Source of the DNA: Propionibacterium sp.
GTDB lineage: Bacteria; Actinomycetota; Actinomycetes; Propionibacteriales; Propionibacteriaceae
NCBI GenBank assembly: GCA_012719335.1
Contig: JAAYAO010000339.1
Span: 1-9,999, forward strand
Reading direction: 5' to 3'
Length of the DNA stretch: 9,999 bases
Shown: one piece after another, positions 1 to 6,042 of the stretch
Numbering within the stretch: the first letter of the stretch is position 1
How the letters are laid out: the number at the start of each line of letters is the position of its first letter
Program-made: the position numbers and the translations under genes
Notes under the pieces: model-generated
What the model was told of the DNA's origin: nothing
Database searches by the model: none
Seen by the model: only the letters and a program-made list of their open reading frames with translations

Positions 1-31
1 CACCACCCGCCCGGGCTCCCTCCGAAACCAG

Positions 32-67
32 GAACCGGCCGGAACCCCGTGGGGCTCCAACCGGTTC
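32..67 (-). terminator. Nested inverted repeat after the AGPS-like gene, possible weak terminator
   Basis: GAACCGG at 32-38 is the reverse complement of CCGGTTC at 61-67. Inside it, GGA/TCC (41-43/56-58) and CCC/GGG (45-47/52-54) can also pair, giving a nested hairpin 16 bases past the stop codon of the minus-strand AGPS-like gene. No clear T-run follows in the minus direction, so it is not a canonical intrinsic terminator. It may still end transcription or protect the 3' end. Nothing else is visible in bases 1-82. Confidence 0.3.
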
Positions 68-82
68 GTTGCTTGCTGGAGA

Positions 83-1789
83 TCATGCGTCGGAGGAGTT
101 GGACGTGATGCCCGGCTTGCCGTCGTGGATGATCTTGCCGGGGTTCAGGTTGTTGCCCGGGTCGACGCCCTCGAAGAGCTTGCCGGTGATGAACGTACCG
201 GCGGTCGAGATGTCGGCCTCGATCCAGGGGGCGTGCTCCAGCCCGACCCCGTGGTGGTGGCTGATCGTGGCCCCGTTGTCGATGAACGACTGCTGCACCG
301 AACGCTTCACCTCGTCGTACTTCAGCAGGCTCTCCGGCGAGTCGTCGGCGATCGCGAAGGTGAAGTACAGGCAGGCGCCCGCGTGGTACGAGTGCGACAG
401 GTGGCACATGATGTAGCCGCGCACCCCGACCCGCTCCATCGCCTGCTCGGCGGCCTCGATGGTGCTCTCGTAGAGCTCCTCCAACCGCGACCAGGGGGCG
501 GCGGTCTCCGAGACGTCCGCCACCGCGCCGCGGTCGAGCAGGAAGTCGCGGATGTAGGGGGTGTCGAATTTCTTCTGGTCGTACAACTGGCCCGGACCCT
601 TGCCGACCAGGAAGCCGCCGTGCTTGGCCACGATCTCCTTGACCAGCGACTTCTCATAGGCCACATGGGCCTTGGAGCCCTCGTAGCCGATGAACGACAT
701 GCACATCTGCTCCAGGTTCCAGCCGCGCCGCTTCAGCACCTCCATCAGGCCCTTGGTGACGTACTTCGACAGGCCCTTGGACTTCTTCTGGGTGGCCATC
801 GAGAACTGGGTCTCGCGGGAGTCCGACACCCGGGTCACCGAGGGGGCGGCGTCCGACTTGGCGATGTCGTGCATCGCGCGCAGCCCGGAGGCCATGTCGG
901 GGAAGAAGTAGGCCAGGATCACCCGCTCCTCGGGCACCCGGTGGATGTGCACCCACACCTCGGTGATCACCCCGAGCCGGCCCTCCGAACCGATCACCAT
1001 CTCGCGCACCGACGGGCCCGAGGAGTAGGACGGCAGCGGTCGCAGTTCCAGGATCTGCCCGGGCATCACCATCCGCAGCCCGCGGGTGATGTCGGCGATG
1101 TCGCCGTACTTGTCCGACTGCATCCCCGACGAGCGGGTGGCCACCCAGCCACCGAGGGTGGAGTGGGTGAAGGAGTCGGGGAAGTGGCCCATCGTCCAGC
1201 CGCGGCGGCCCAACTGTTCCTCGATGGACGGGCCCAGCGCGCCGGCCTGGATCCGGGCCAGCCCGGCCTCGGCGTCGATCTCGAGCACCTTCGACATCCG
1301 GCCCAGGTCGAGCGAGATCACCGGACGGGTCTCGGTCGCCAACGGCTCCAACGACCCGACGATGTTCGACCCACCACCGAACGGGATCACCACCGCATCG
1401 GCGGCCACCGCCGCGTCCACGATCTCGGCGACCTCGGCCTCGGTGCCGGGGTAGACCACCACGTCCGGCACCCGCTTGAAGTCACCGCGACGGATCCGCA
1501 CCAGGTCGCGCACCGACTTGCCGAAGGTGTGCACCACCCGATCCATGTCGTCGGTGAACAGGAAGTCGGGGCCGACGATGCCCTGCAGCGTGTCGCGCAG
1601 CTCGTCGGGCAGCCGGGAGGCGGGGACGTCGAGGTCCTCGAAGGCCGGTGCCGGCGACTTGGCCGTGGCCGAAATGTCCAAGCCGACCCTCTCCAACACG
1701 AAGGGCTGCAGTTTCGGCTTGTCGTCGGGGTTGAACGCGGTACCTTCCACGCCCCAGCCCCACCACTTCATGTGCTTCACGCCGGTCAC
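83..1789 (-). CDS. FAD-binding oxidase, alkyl-dihydroxyacetonephosphate synthase-like
   Basis: A 568-residue flavoprotein of the vanillyl-alcohol-oxidase/FAD_binding_4 superfamily, closest in motif order to alkyl-DHAP synthase (AGPS). That enzyme swaps the acyl chain of acyl-DHAP for a fatty alcohol to form the ether bond. The N-terminus has the family KWWGWG motif (8-13). The FAD domain shows PFGGGSNI (136-143), GGWVATRSSGM (213-223) and IGSEGRLGVIT (266-276). The C-terminal cap has a CLYF tyrosine (Y475) and the HHH triplet (511-513) followed by GVG, then NPGK (549-552), all matching AGPS active-site segments. Length is near bacterial homologues; the peroxisomal extension of the human enzyme is absent. 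The GTG start at 1789 has an ideal AAGGAG (1795-1800) five bases upstream, and the start overlaps the PlsC-like stop by one base. ATG at 1771 is possible but lacks that spacing. Fold and cofactor are nearly certain. The ether-lipid substrate is inferred, because related actinobacterial proteins may oxidise other 2-hydroxy acids. Confidence 0.9.
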   Translation of the reverse strand: MTGVKHMKWWGWGVEGTAFNPDDKPKLQPFVLERVGLDISATAKSPAPAFEDLDVPASRLPDELRDTLQGIVGPDFLFTDDMDRVVHTFGKSVRDLVRIRRGDFKRVPDVVVYPGTEAEVAEIVDAAVAADAVVIPFGGGSNIVGSLEPLATETRPVISLDLGRMSKVLEIDAEAGLARIQAGALGPSIEEQLGRRGWTMGHFPDSFTHSTLGGWVATRSSGMQSDKYGDIADITRGLRMVMPGQILELRPLPSYSSGPSVREMVIGSEGRLGVITEVWVHIHRVPEERVILAYFFPDMASGLRAMHDIAKSDAAPSVTRVSDSRETQFSMATQKKSKGLSKYVTKGLMEVLKRRGWNLEQMCMSFIGYEGSKAHVAYEKSLVKEIVAKHGGFLVGKGPGQLYDQKKFDTPYIRDFLLDRGAVADVSETAAPWSRLEELYESTIEAAEQAMERVGVRGYIMCHLSHSYHAGACLYFTFAIADDSPESLLKYDEVKRSVQQSFIDNGATISHHHGVGLEHAPWIEADISTAGTFITGKLFEGVDPGNNLNPGKIIHDGKPGITSNSSDA

Positions 1790-2580
1790 TATGACTCCTT
1801 GTCGGATTTACTGTCGGGTTCGGGTTCGACGGTGCCGTCGCCGGCCTCGTCGTCGGCCGCGGCGGACTTCGCCTCCAGGGCTTCGCGCTGGTAGTCGATG
1901 ATCCGCGGAAAGCCGGTGGCCAATGCGGTCTGGTCGTGCATGGTGGCCACCTGTTCGCGGATGCGTTCGGCGAACTTCACCGCCGTCTCGCCCTGTTCGG
2001 CCCACATCGGTTTGCCGAAGACCACGTGCACCTCGGGACGCCCCGGCACCGGCAGCACGTTGCCGTGCGGCATGGCCTGCCGGATGCCGACCAGGGCCAC
2101 CGGCAGGGCCGGCACGTGTCGGCTGATGCACAGCGCGGCCGCACCCGGTTTGAACGGGGCCATCGTGCCGTTGCGGGATCGGGTGCCCTCGGGGTAGATC
2201 AGCAGCGGCACCCCCTTCGACAGCAGGCCACCGGCCAGGCCCTTGCGGTTGCGCATGCCGGTGCGTTCGATCGGGAAGGCGTTGAAGAACAGGGCGGTCG
2301 GGGCGGCCCGCCACCAGTGGGTGAAGAAATAGTCGGCGGCCGCGCCGGTGGCCAGGTACTTCGACAGCCGGTACGGCAGGGACGAGTGGACCACCGGTGT
2401 GTCGAGGTGGCCGTTGTGGTTGGGCATCACCACGTAGGGCCCGGCCAGGGTGCGCAGGTTGCGTTTGCCGTGCACGTGGATGCGTGTCAGGGCACGGATC
2501 ACCGGCCGCATCAGGAGTCGCTGGGCGACGAAACGCGCAGCGGTGTGTCCCCGCGACGTGTAGCGATCATCCCTTGGCAC
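1789..2580 (-). CDS. 1-acyl-sn-glycerol-3-phosphate acyltransferase family protein (PlsC-like)
   Basis: A 263-residue member of the lysophospholipid acyltransferase (LPLAT) family. Such enzymes move an acyl chain from acyl-CoA or acyl-ACP to a glycerolipid hydroxyl, usually lysophosphatidate to phosphatidate at the inner membrane face. All four LPLAT motifs are present: catalytic NHNGHLD (54-60, an HX4D with H55 and D60), AFPIER (101-106), YPEGTRS (129-135) and VPALPVALVG (156-165). The tail from about residue 230 is acidic, rich in E, D and S, and probably disordered. There is no cleavable signal; residues near 16-30 could form a membrane-associating helix. The GTG start at 2580 has no Shine-Dalgarno but a TAGTCT box six bases upstream, suggesting a leaderless message. 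The gene runs directly into the AGPS-like gene with a one-base overlap, which favours a shared role in glycerolipid assembly. Acceptor specificity (acyl-, alkyl- or another lyso-lipid) is unknown. Confidence 0.92.
   Translation of the reverse strand: MPRDDRYTSRGHTAARFVAQRLLMRPVIRALTRIHVHGKRNLRTLAGPYVVMPNHNGHLDTPVVHSSLPYRLSKYLATGAAADYFFTHWWRAAPTALFFNAFPIERTGMRNRKGLAGGLLSKGVPLLIYPEGTRSRNGTMAPFKPGAAALCISRHVPALPVALVGIRQAMPHGNVLPVPGRPEVHVVFGKPMWAEQGETAVKFAERIREQVATMHDQTALATGFPRIIDYQREALEAKSAAADDEAGDGTVEPEPDSKSDKES
1795..1800 (-). promoter_or_regulatory. Shine-Dalgarno of the AGPS-like gene, inside the PlsC-like 3' end
   Basis: AAGGAG on the minus strand lies five bases before the GTG start at 1789 and is read as the Lys-Glu codons ending the upstream acyltransferase gene. 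With the TAGTG stop/start overlap (1787-1791), it indicates translational coupling of the two proteins and fixes the start choice. Confidence 0.75.
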
Positions 2581-2586
2581 TGTTAC

Positions 2587-2615
2587 AGACTATTCCGCCG
2601 AGGGGAAAATGTCGC
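2587..2615 (-). promoter_or_regulatory. Candidate promoter of the PlsC-like/AGPS-like pair (leaderless)
   Basis: On the minus strand, GCGACA (2610-2615) is followed after 17 bases by TAGTCT (2587-2592), and the GTG start lies six bases further on, where transcription should begin. No ribosome binding site is present, which fits a leaderless transcript. The -35 matches consensus at only four of six positions. It sits in the 64-bp gap behind the SDR gene, so readthrough from there is also possible. Confidence 0.45.
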
Positions 2616-2644
2616 TCGGCCGTCGACAACCAGGCGCGTCATGC

Positions 2645-3415
2645 TCACTTGCGCCGGGAGGAGACCAGAATTCCCGAGGCCCAGCGGATCAGCACCCGCG
2701 GCACCAACCGGGCCAGCACGGTCGCGGCCTTCCAGCCGATCCGCGGTACGCAGACCACCTTGCCGGCGGCGCTGGCGGCCAGGCCCTCGCGCACCACGTC
2801 GTCCACCTCGACCCAGACGATCTTCGGCAGCTTCGACGCGTCGATGCCGGCCCGGTCGTGGAACTCGGTGCGCACCCAGCCCGGGCACACCGCGGTGACC
2901 GACACCCCGGTGCCGCGCAGTTCGACCGCGAGCCCTTCGCTGAGGGTCAACACGTAGCTCTTGATCGCCGAGTAGTGGCCCATCGTGATGTAGGCGCTGG
3001 ACGAGGCGACGTTGATGATCCGCCCCGAGCCGCGGGCCACCATCGCCCGGGCGGCGGCGTTGGTGAGCACGAAGACCGCGCGCATCATCACGTTGATCGC
3101 CCGTTCGTGCACGCCGATGTCCTCCCCGAGCAGGGTGGAGTGCAGCCCGAAGCCGGCGTTGTTCACCAGCAGGTCGATCGGACGGGCCGGGTCGAGCAGC
3201 CGGTCGGCCACCCGTTGGGTGTCGTCGTGGTCGTCCAGGTCGGCCTGCAACACCTCGACCTCGACCCCGAACCGGGTGCCGAGGTCCTCGGCGGTTTCGG
3301 CGAGGCGGGCGGGGTCGCGGGCGACCAGCACCAGGTTGGTGCCCCGGGAAGCGAGTTCGGTGGCGAAAGCGGCCCCGATACCCGAGGTGCCGCCGGTGAC
3401 CAAAGCAGTGGACAT
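2645..3415 (-). CDS. SDR family NAD(P)-dependent oxidoreductase
   Basis: A classical short-chain dehydrogenase/reductase of 256 residues, typical in length. The N-terminal Rossmann fold has the cofactor motif TGGTSGIG (7-14). VAR at 31-33 after the second strand suggests NADP preference. NNAG follows at 85-88. The catalytic region has serines at 138-140 and YSAIK (Y148, K152), then CPGWVRTEF (177-185). The GRIINVASSSAYITMGHYS segment resembles an actinobacterial group often annotated as 3-oxoacyl-ACP reductase or DltE-like, which does not define the substrate. I start at ATG 3415 rather than the in-frame GTG at 3424: a TAGGGT box seven bases upstream makes 3415 the natural start of a leaderless transcript, and it gives the usual short N-terminus before the Rossmann motif. 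It lies between the ROK gene (48 bp) and the PlsC-like gene (64 bp), all on one strand. A role as keto-reductase in glycerolipid synthesis is inference. Confidence 0.9.
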   Translation of the reverse strand: MSTALVTGGTSGIGAAFATELASRGTNLVLVARDPARLAETAEDLGTRFGVEVEVLQADLDDHDDTQRVADRLLDPARPIDLLVNNAGFGLHSTLLGEDIGVHERAINVMMRAVFVLTNAAARAMVARGSGRIINVASSSAYITMGHYSAIKSYVLTLSEGLAVELRGTGVSVTAVCPGWVRTEFHDRAGIDASKLPKIVWVEVDDVVREGLAASAAGKVVCVPRIGWKAATVLARLVPRVLIRWASGILVSSRRK

Positions 3416-3422
3416 GGGGGAC

Positions 3423-3428
3423 ACCCTA
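3423..3428 (-). promoter_or_regulatory. Candidate -10 box (leaderless start) of the SDR gene
   Basis: TAGGGT on the minus strand ends seven bases before ATG 3415, the spacing expected when transcription starts at the first base of the start codon. No convincing -35 is seen, as often in actinobacteria. The box alternatively contains an AGGG that could act as a weak ribosome binding site if the RNA begins upstream. Confidence 0.4.
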
Positions 3429-3463
3429 GTGGCACCGCGGCCGAGCGCATGTCGCCGAGACGG

Positions 3464-4672
3464 TCACAGCCACCGGGCCGGTTCGGCCAACACCTGGCGC
3501 AATCCGAAGATCGTCGCGCCGGTGGCCACCGGGGCCGGGTCGAACCACACCGTCTGCACCTGCGGGGTGCGCCAGCGGGCGGTGAGCACGTGGGCGCGCA
3601 GTTCGTGTTCGATGACCGGCAACAGGTGGTCGGCGATCGCGACCAGATCGCCGCCGAGCACCACGGTGCCGACGTCGAGCAGGTTGATGGTGCTGGCCAG
3701 CACCCGACCCAGCGAGGTGCCGGCCTGCTGTACCGCGGCCAGTGCGGCCTTGTCGCGGTCGTCCAGTGTGGCCAGCAGGTCGTCCAGCGCGGCGGTGGTG
3801 GGCAGCCCGGCGGCCCGCAGCAGGGCGTGCCGGCCGGCGTACTGTTCCAGGCAGCCGGTCGAGCCGCAGACACAGACCGGCCCGTTCGGGTTGACCATGA
3901 TGTGGCCCAACTCGCCACCCCAACCGTTCTCGCCGGAGAGCACCCGTCCGTCACGCACCAGGGCGGCACCGATGCCGACCTCGCTGGAGACGTAGAGAAA
4001 GTCCTGCAGTTCGCTGGGTTTGCCCGGCATCGGGCTGGCCACGGTGTAGGCGGCCAGGTCGGCCTCATTGCCCAGCACGGGGGTGAGCCCGCCCAGGTCG
4101 CCGATCAGGTCGCTGATCCGGACGTCGCTCCAGTCGAGGTTGGGTGCCCACAGCACCGAGTCGCTGGCCCGGTCGACCAGTCCCGGCAGGCCGATCACCA
4201 CAGAGACCGGGCGCATGTTCTGTTCCTGCACCTCGGCCAGGCAGCGGCGGCCGGCGTCCCCGAGCATGCCCAGCACGGTGGCCGGGTCGCGCGCGACATC
4301 ACGCATCGGCAGCCATTCCTCGGCGACCATGTTGCCGCTCAGGTCGACCACCCGGGCGCACAGGTGCTCGACGTTGACCTCCAGGCCGAGCGCCACCAGG
4401 GTGTGCGCGGCCGGGCGCAGCGGCACCGCGGGGCGTCCCCGTCCGGCCGCCAGCGGGTCGAGTTCGTCGACGAATCCACCGGTGATCAACTCGTCGACCA
4501 GTCGGGAAACGGTTGATCGGGTCAGGCCGGTCTGTTGGGCCACCCGGGCCCGTGACACCGGCTCGTCGGCGGCATAGATCGACGCCACCACCAGGCGCAG
4601 ATTGGTTTGCCGCAGCAGGGGTTGACTGACGCCGGGACGGGAGTGGGCATAACGGACCCGGGTCGACGGCAT
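3464..4672 (-). CDS. ROK family transcriptional regulator
   Basis: A 402-residue protein with an N-terminal winged helix-turn-helix (about 24-72; recognition helix near TRSTVSRLVDEL, 51-62) joined to a ROK sugar-kinase-fold domain (about 90-395). The ROK zinc site is complete: GELGH (243-247, H247) and CVCGSTGC (257-264, C257, C259, C264), then LEQYAG. The phosphate-binding DxGGT of active ROK kinases is replaced by GLEVN (96-100), and the catalytic Asp of the usual NDAN motif is Glu in GNEADLAAY (191-199). It is therefore probably a sugar- or sugar-phosphate-responsive repressor of the XylR/NagC/Mlc type and not a kinase. No carbohydrate genes are nearby; its neighbours are the SDR gene downstream and the divergent ABC exporter. 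The ATG at 4672 lacks a Shine-Dalgarno but follows a TAAGAT box by six bases. The effector and targets cannot be told from sequence. Confidence 0.93.
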   Translation of the reverse strand: MPSTRVRYAHSRPGVSQPLLRQTNLRLVVASIYAADEPVSRARVAQQTGLTRSTVSRLVDELITGGFVDELDPLAAGRGRPAVPLRPAAHTLVALGLEVNVEHLCARVVDLSGNMVAEEWLPMRDVARDPATVLGMLGDAGRRCLAEVQEQNMRPVSVVIGLPGLVDRASDSVLWAPNLDWSDVRISDLIGDLGGLTPVLGNEADLAAYTVASPMPGKPSELQDFLYVSSEVGIGAALVRDGRVLSGENGWGGELGHIMVNPNGPVCVCGSTGCLEQYAGRHALLRAAGLPTTAALDDLLATLDDRDKAALAAVQQAGTSLGRVLASTINLLDVGTVVLGGDLVAIADHLLPVIEHELRAHVLTARWRTPQVQTVWFDPAPVATGATIFGLRQVLAEPARWL

Positions 4673-4678
4673 ATCCGC

Positions 4679-4684
4679 ATCTTA
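4679..4684 (-). promoter_or_regulatory. Candidate -10 box (leaderless start) of the ROK gene
   Basis: TAAGAT on the minus strand is followed by six bases and then ATG 4672, so transcription would begin at or next to the start codon. There is no good -35 at 17 bases. TTGCTC (4705-4710) would need a 20-base spacer. A perfect TTGACA (4760-4765, minus strand) is too far away and has no good -10. Confidence 0.4.
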
Positions 4685-4758
4685 GACCCACCCGAGCGGG
4701 TGCAGAGCAAGTGCCGGTGGGGCCGGGAGGGCCCGGCAAAGGTGACCCCGAGAGGGTC

Positions 4759-4788
4759 TTGTCAAGTGACGACGAGCCGTAGTAACCT
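4759..4788 (+). promoter_or_regulatory. Possible upstream promoter in the ROK/ABC divergent gap
   Basis: TTGTCA (4759-4764) and TAACCT (4783-4788) are separated by 18 bases, in the least GC-rich part of the gap, pointing toward the ABC operon. The candidate at 4902-4930 lies closer to the gene and has better spacing, so this may be a second promoter or chance. Confidence 0.25.
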
Positions 4789-4801
4789 CCTTCTCCAGCT
4801 C

Positions 4802-4822
4802 TTAGTACAGAAAGACAACTAA
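4802..4822. promoter_or_regulatory. Possible ROK-type operator half-sites TTAGT-N11-ACTAA
   Basis: TTAGT (4802-4806) and its reverse complement ACTAA (4818-4822) flank 11 bases in an AT-rich island of otherwise GC-rich DNA. Firmicute XylR, a ROK repressor, uses operators with TTAGT/ACTAA ends, so this could be bound by the adjacent ROK protein. It is only five base pairs per arm and lies about 130 bp from either gene's predicted start site, so the assignment is weak. Confidence 0.25.
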
Positions 4823-4834
4823 TAGCGGTGGCCA

Positions 4835-4849
4835 GCGCGCGGTGCGCGC
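4835..4849. repeat. Short GC hairpin in the divergent gap
   Basis: GCGCGC at 4835-4840 and 4844-4849 surround a GGT loop; a second small hairpin, AGCC-TTC-GGCT, follows at 4850-4860. No T-run follows. The role is unknown. The remaining bases up to 4901 show nothing I can support. Confidence 0.3.
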
Positions 4850-4901
4850 AGCCTTCGGCTCGACAGGGATCCAACGGCGGCCGAGGGCCCGTCACGAGCA
4901 T

Positions 4902-4930
4902 TTCTCACCAGGGTCCGAAACGGATACGAT
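4902..4930 (+). promoter_or_regulatory. Candidate promoter of the ABC exporter operon
   Basis: TTCTCA (4902-4907), a 17-base spacer and TACGAT (4925-4930) form a plausible housekeeping-sigma promoter, with four of six matches in each hexamer. The start site would be near 4937, giving a leader of about 128 bases before the ATPase gene. The predicted start coincides with the first base of the 19-bp palindrome. Confidence 0.5.
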
Positions 4931-4936
4931 TTGCTG

Positions 4937-4955
4937 CCGCCCGGTGACCGGGCGG
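4937..4955. promoter_or_regulatory. 19-bp perfect palindrome at the predicted start site, candidate operator
   Basis: CCGCCCGGT and ACCGGGCGG are exact reverse complements around a central G. GCTG (4933-4936) and CAGC (4958-4961) extend the symmetry with a two-base bulge. Its place directly after the -10 box is typical of an operator for a dimeric repressor such as TetR, the usual regulators of DrrAB-like exporters. No TetR gene is in the window, so the binder would be the ROK protein or a regulator encoded elsewhere. In RNA it would form a very stable 5' hairpin. Confidence 0.5.
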
Positions 4956-4978
4956 TGCAGCTTTCCGGCTCGAAGAGG

Positions 4979-5006
4979 CGCCGTCGGGGTACTCCGGCGG
5001 CGTTTT
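4979..5006 (+). terminator. Terminator-like hairpin in the leader of the ABC operon, possible attenuator
   Basis: CGCCGTCGG (4979-4987) pairs with CCGGCGGCG (4994-5002) over nine base pairs, one a U-G wobble, around a six-base loop, and TTTT (5003-5006) follows at once. This is the form of an intrinsic terminator, about 60 bases upstream of the ATPase start and downstream of the predicted start site. It could work as an attenuator. No clear antiterminator pairing, known riboswitch core or convincing leader peptide was recognised. Confidence 0.45.
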
Positions 5007-5015
5007 CGTGTCGCA

Positions 5016-5039
5016 CCTCGTGGCCAACCGGGCACGAGG
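5016..5039 (+). promoter_or_regulatory. Leader hairpin just upstream of the ABC ribosome binding site
   Basis: CCTCGTG (5016-5022) and CACGAGG (5033-5039) are perfect reverse complements with a ten-base loop, ending 15 bases before the AAGGAG. It is the third stem in the leader and may shape access to the ribosome binding site. The role is inferred from position only. Confidence 0.35.
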
Positions 5040-5054
5040 CGGATCCGTCGCCAC

Positions 5055-5060
5055 AAGGAG
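5055..5060 (+). promoter_or_regulatory. Shine-Dalgarno of the ABC ATPase gene
   Basis: AAGGAG followed by AATC and ATG 5065. This strong site selects 5065 over the in-frame GTG at 5008, which would add 19 residues unlike the family N-terminus and would start at the end of the leader hairpin. Confidence 0.8.
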
Positions 5061-5064
5061 AATC

Positions 5065-6042
5065 ATGGCGATCATCGAAGCCCGCGGCCTGGTCAGGACC
5101 TACCGGTCCGGCACCGTCCGGGCACTGGACGGGCTGGACCTGTCCGTACCCGAAGGCACCGTGAAGGGCCTCCTGGGCCCCAACGGCGCCGGCAAGACCA
5201 CCACCGTCAAGGTGCTCAACACCCTGATCCGGCCCGACGCCGGCACCGCCACCATCGACGGTATCGACGTGCTCGCCCGGCCCCAGGACGTCCGCCGGAT
5301 CATCGGTGCTTCCGGCCAGTACGCCGCGGTGGACGAGAACCTGACCGGCCTGGAGAACCTCGAAATGGTCGGTCGGTTGTACCGGTTGGGGCGCAAACAG
5401 GCCCGGGCCCGGGCCGCCGAACTGATCGAGGCCTTCGACCTGGTGGAGGCCGGCCGTCGTCCGGTCAAGGGGTTCTCCGGCGGCATGCGGCGCCGGATCG
5501 ACCTGGCCTGCGCGATCGTGATCAACCCCCGCATCCTGTTTCTGGACGAGCCGACCACCGGCCTCGACCCGCGCAGCCGGCTGGCCCTGTGGGGCATCAT
5601 CACCGACCTGGTCGCCGGCGGCACCACGGTGTTGCTGACCACCCAGTACCTGGAGGAGGCCGACCGGCTGGCCGACCACATCTCGGTGATCGACCACGGC
5701 CGGGTGATCGCCGAGGGCACCGCCGACGAACTCAAGGCCCAAGTCGGTGGCCATCGGCTGGTGGTCACCGTGGTCGCCGAATCCGACACCGCGATCGCCC
5801 GCCAGGTGCTCACCCGGGTCGGGCACGGGCCGGTGCACGAGGGCAGCAGCCCCCGGGAACTGGAAGTGCCGATCGACGGCGGGCCGCAGGCCCTGCAAAC
5901 CGTGCTGTCCGAACTGTCCGCGGCCCGGGTCGAGCTGCACGATGCCGGGATCCGCCGGCCCACCCTGGACGACGTCTTCCTCACCCTCACCGGCCGTCCG
6001 GCCGAGGACACCGAGACCGACACCACCGAGGAGAACCGATGA
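5065..6042 (+). CDS. Daunorubicin-resistance-type ABC transporter ATP-binding protein (DrrA-like)
   Basis: A 325-residue cytoplasmic ATPase that powers export through the permease encoded next. Motifs in order: Walker A GPNGAGKTT (38-46), Q-loop Q85 in GQYAAVDENLTG, signature FSGGM (137-141), Walker B ILFLDEP (157-163), D-loop GLDP (166-169). The usual H-loop histidine is glutamine (Q194 in TTQYLEEAD), which is normal for the DrrA subfamily and supports that assignment. The C-terminal accessory domain (about 225-310) ends in the DrrA signature RPTLDDVFLTLTG (298-310). Length and domain order match antibiotic and lipid exporters of actinobacteria. The stop overlaps the permease start (ATGA), so the two are coupled. 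The leader carries a palindrome and a terminator-like hairpin, suggesting inducible expression. The exported compound (drug, lipid or self-made metabolite) cannot be predicted. Confidence 0.95.
   Translation: MAIIEARGLVRTYRSGTVRALDGLDLSVPEGTVKGLLGPNGAGKTTTVKVLNTLIRPDAGTATIDGIDVLARPQDVRRIIGASGQYAAVDENLTGLENLEMVGRLYRLGRKQARARAAELIEAFDLVEAGRRPVKGFSGGMRRRIDLACAIVINPRILFLDEPTTGLDPRSRLALWGIITDLVAGGTTVLLTTQYLEEADRLADHISVIDHGRVIAEGTADELKAQVGGHRLVVTVVAESDTAIARQVLTRVGHGPVHEGSSPRELEVPIDGGPQALQTVLSELSAARVELHDAGIRRPTLDDVFLTLTGRPAEDTETDTTEENR

Noticed and set aside
125..1894. Long plus-strand open frame (589 codons) opposite the AGPS-like gene
   Set aside because: Composition is the His/Arg/Gly/Val-rich pattern of antisense frames in GC-rich DNA, with no motif; the minus strand encodes clear FAD-domain motifs.
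2609..4516. 635-codon plus-strand open frame across the SDR and ROK genes
   Set aside because: It spans two real minus-strand genes and the gap between them, has biased shadow composition and shows no domain.
4785..4793. AACCTCCTT, like the 3' tail of 16S rRNA (or a minus-strand AAGGAGG ribosome binding site)
   Set aside because: No 16S sequence surrounds it, and no start codon lies at a proper distance on the minus strand; a match this short is expected by chance.
4819..5940. 373-codon minus-strand open frame opposite the ABC ATPase
   Set aside because: It is a shadow of the strongly supported ATPase gene with no recognisable domain.
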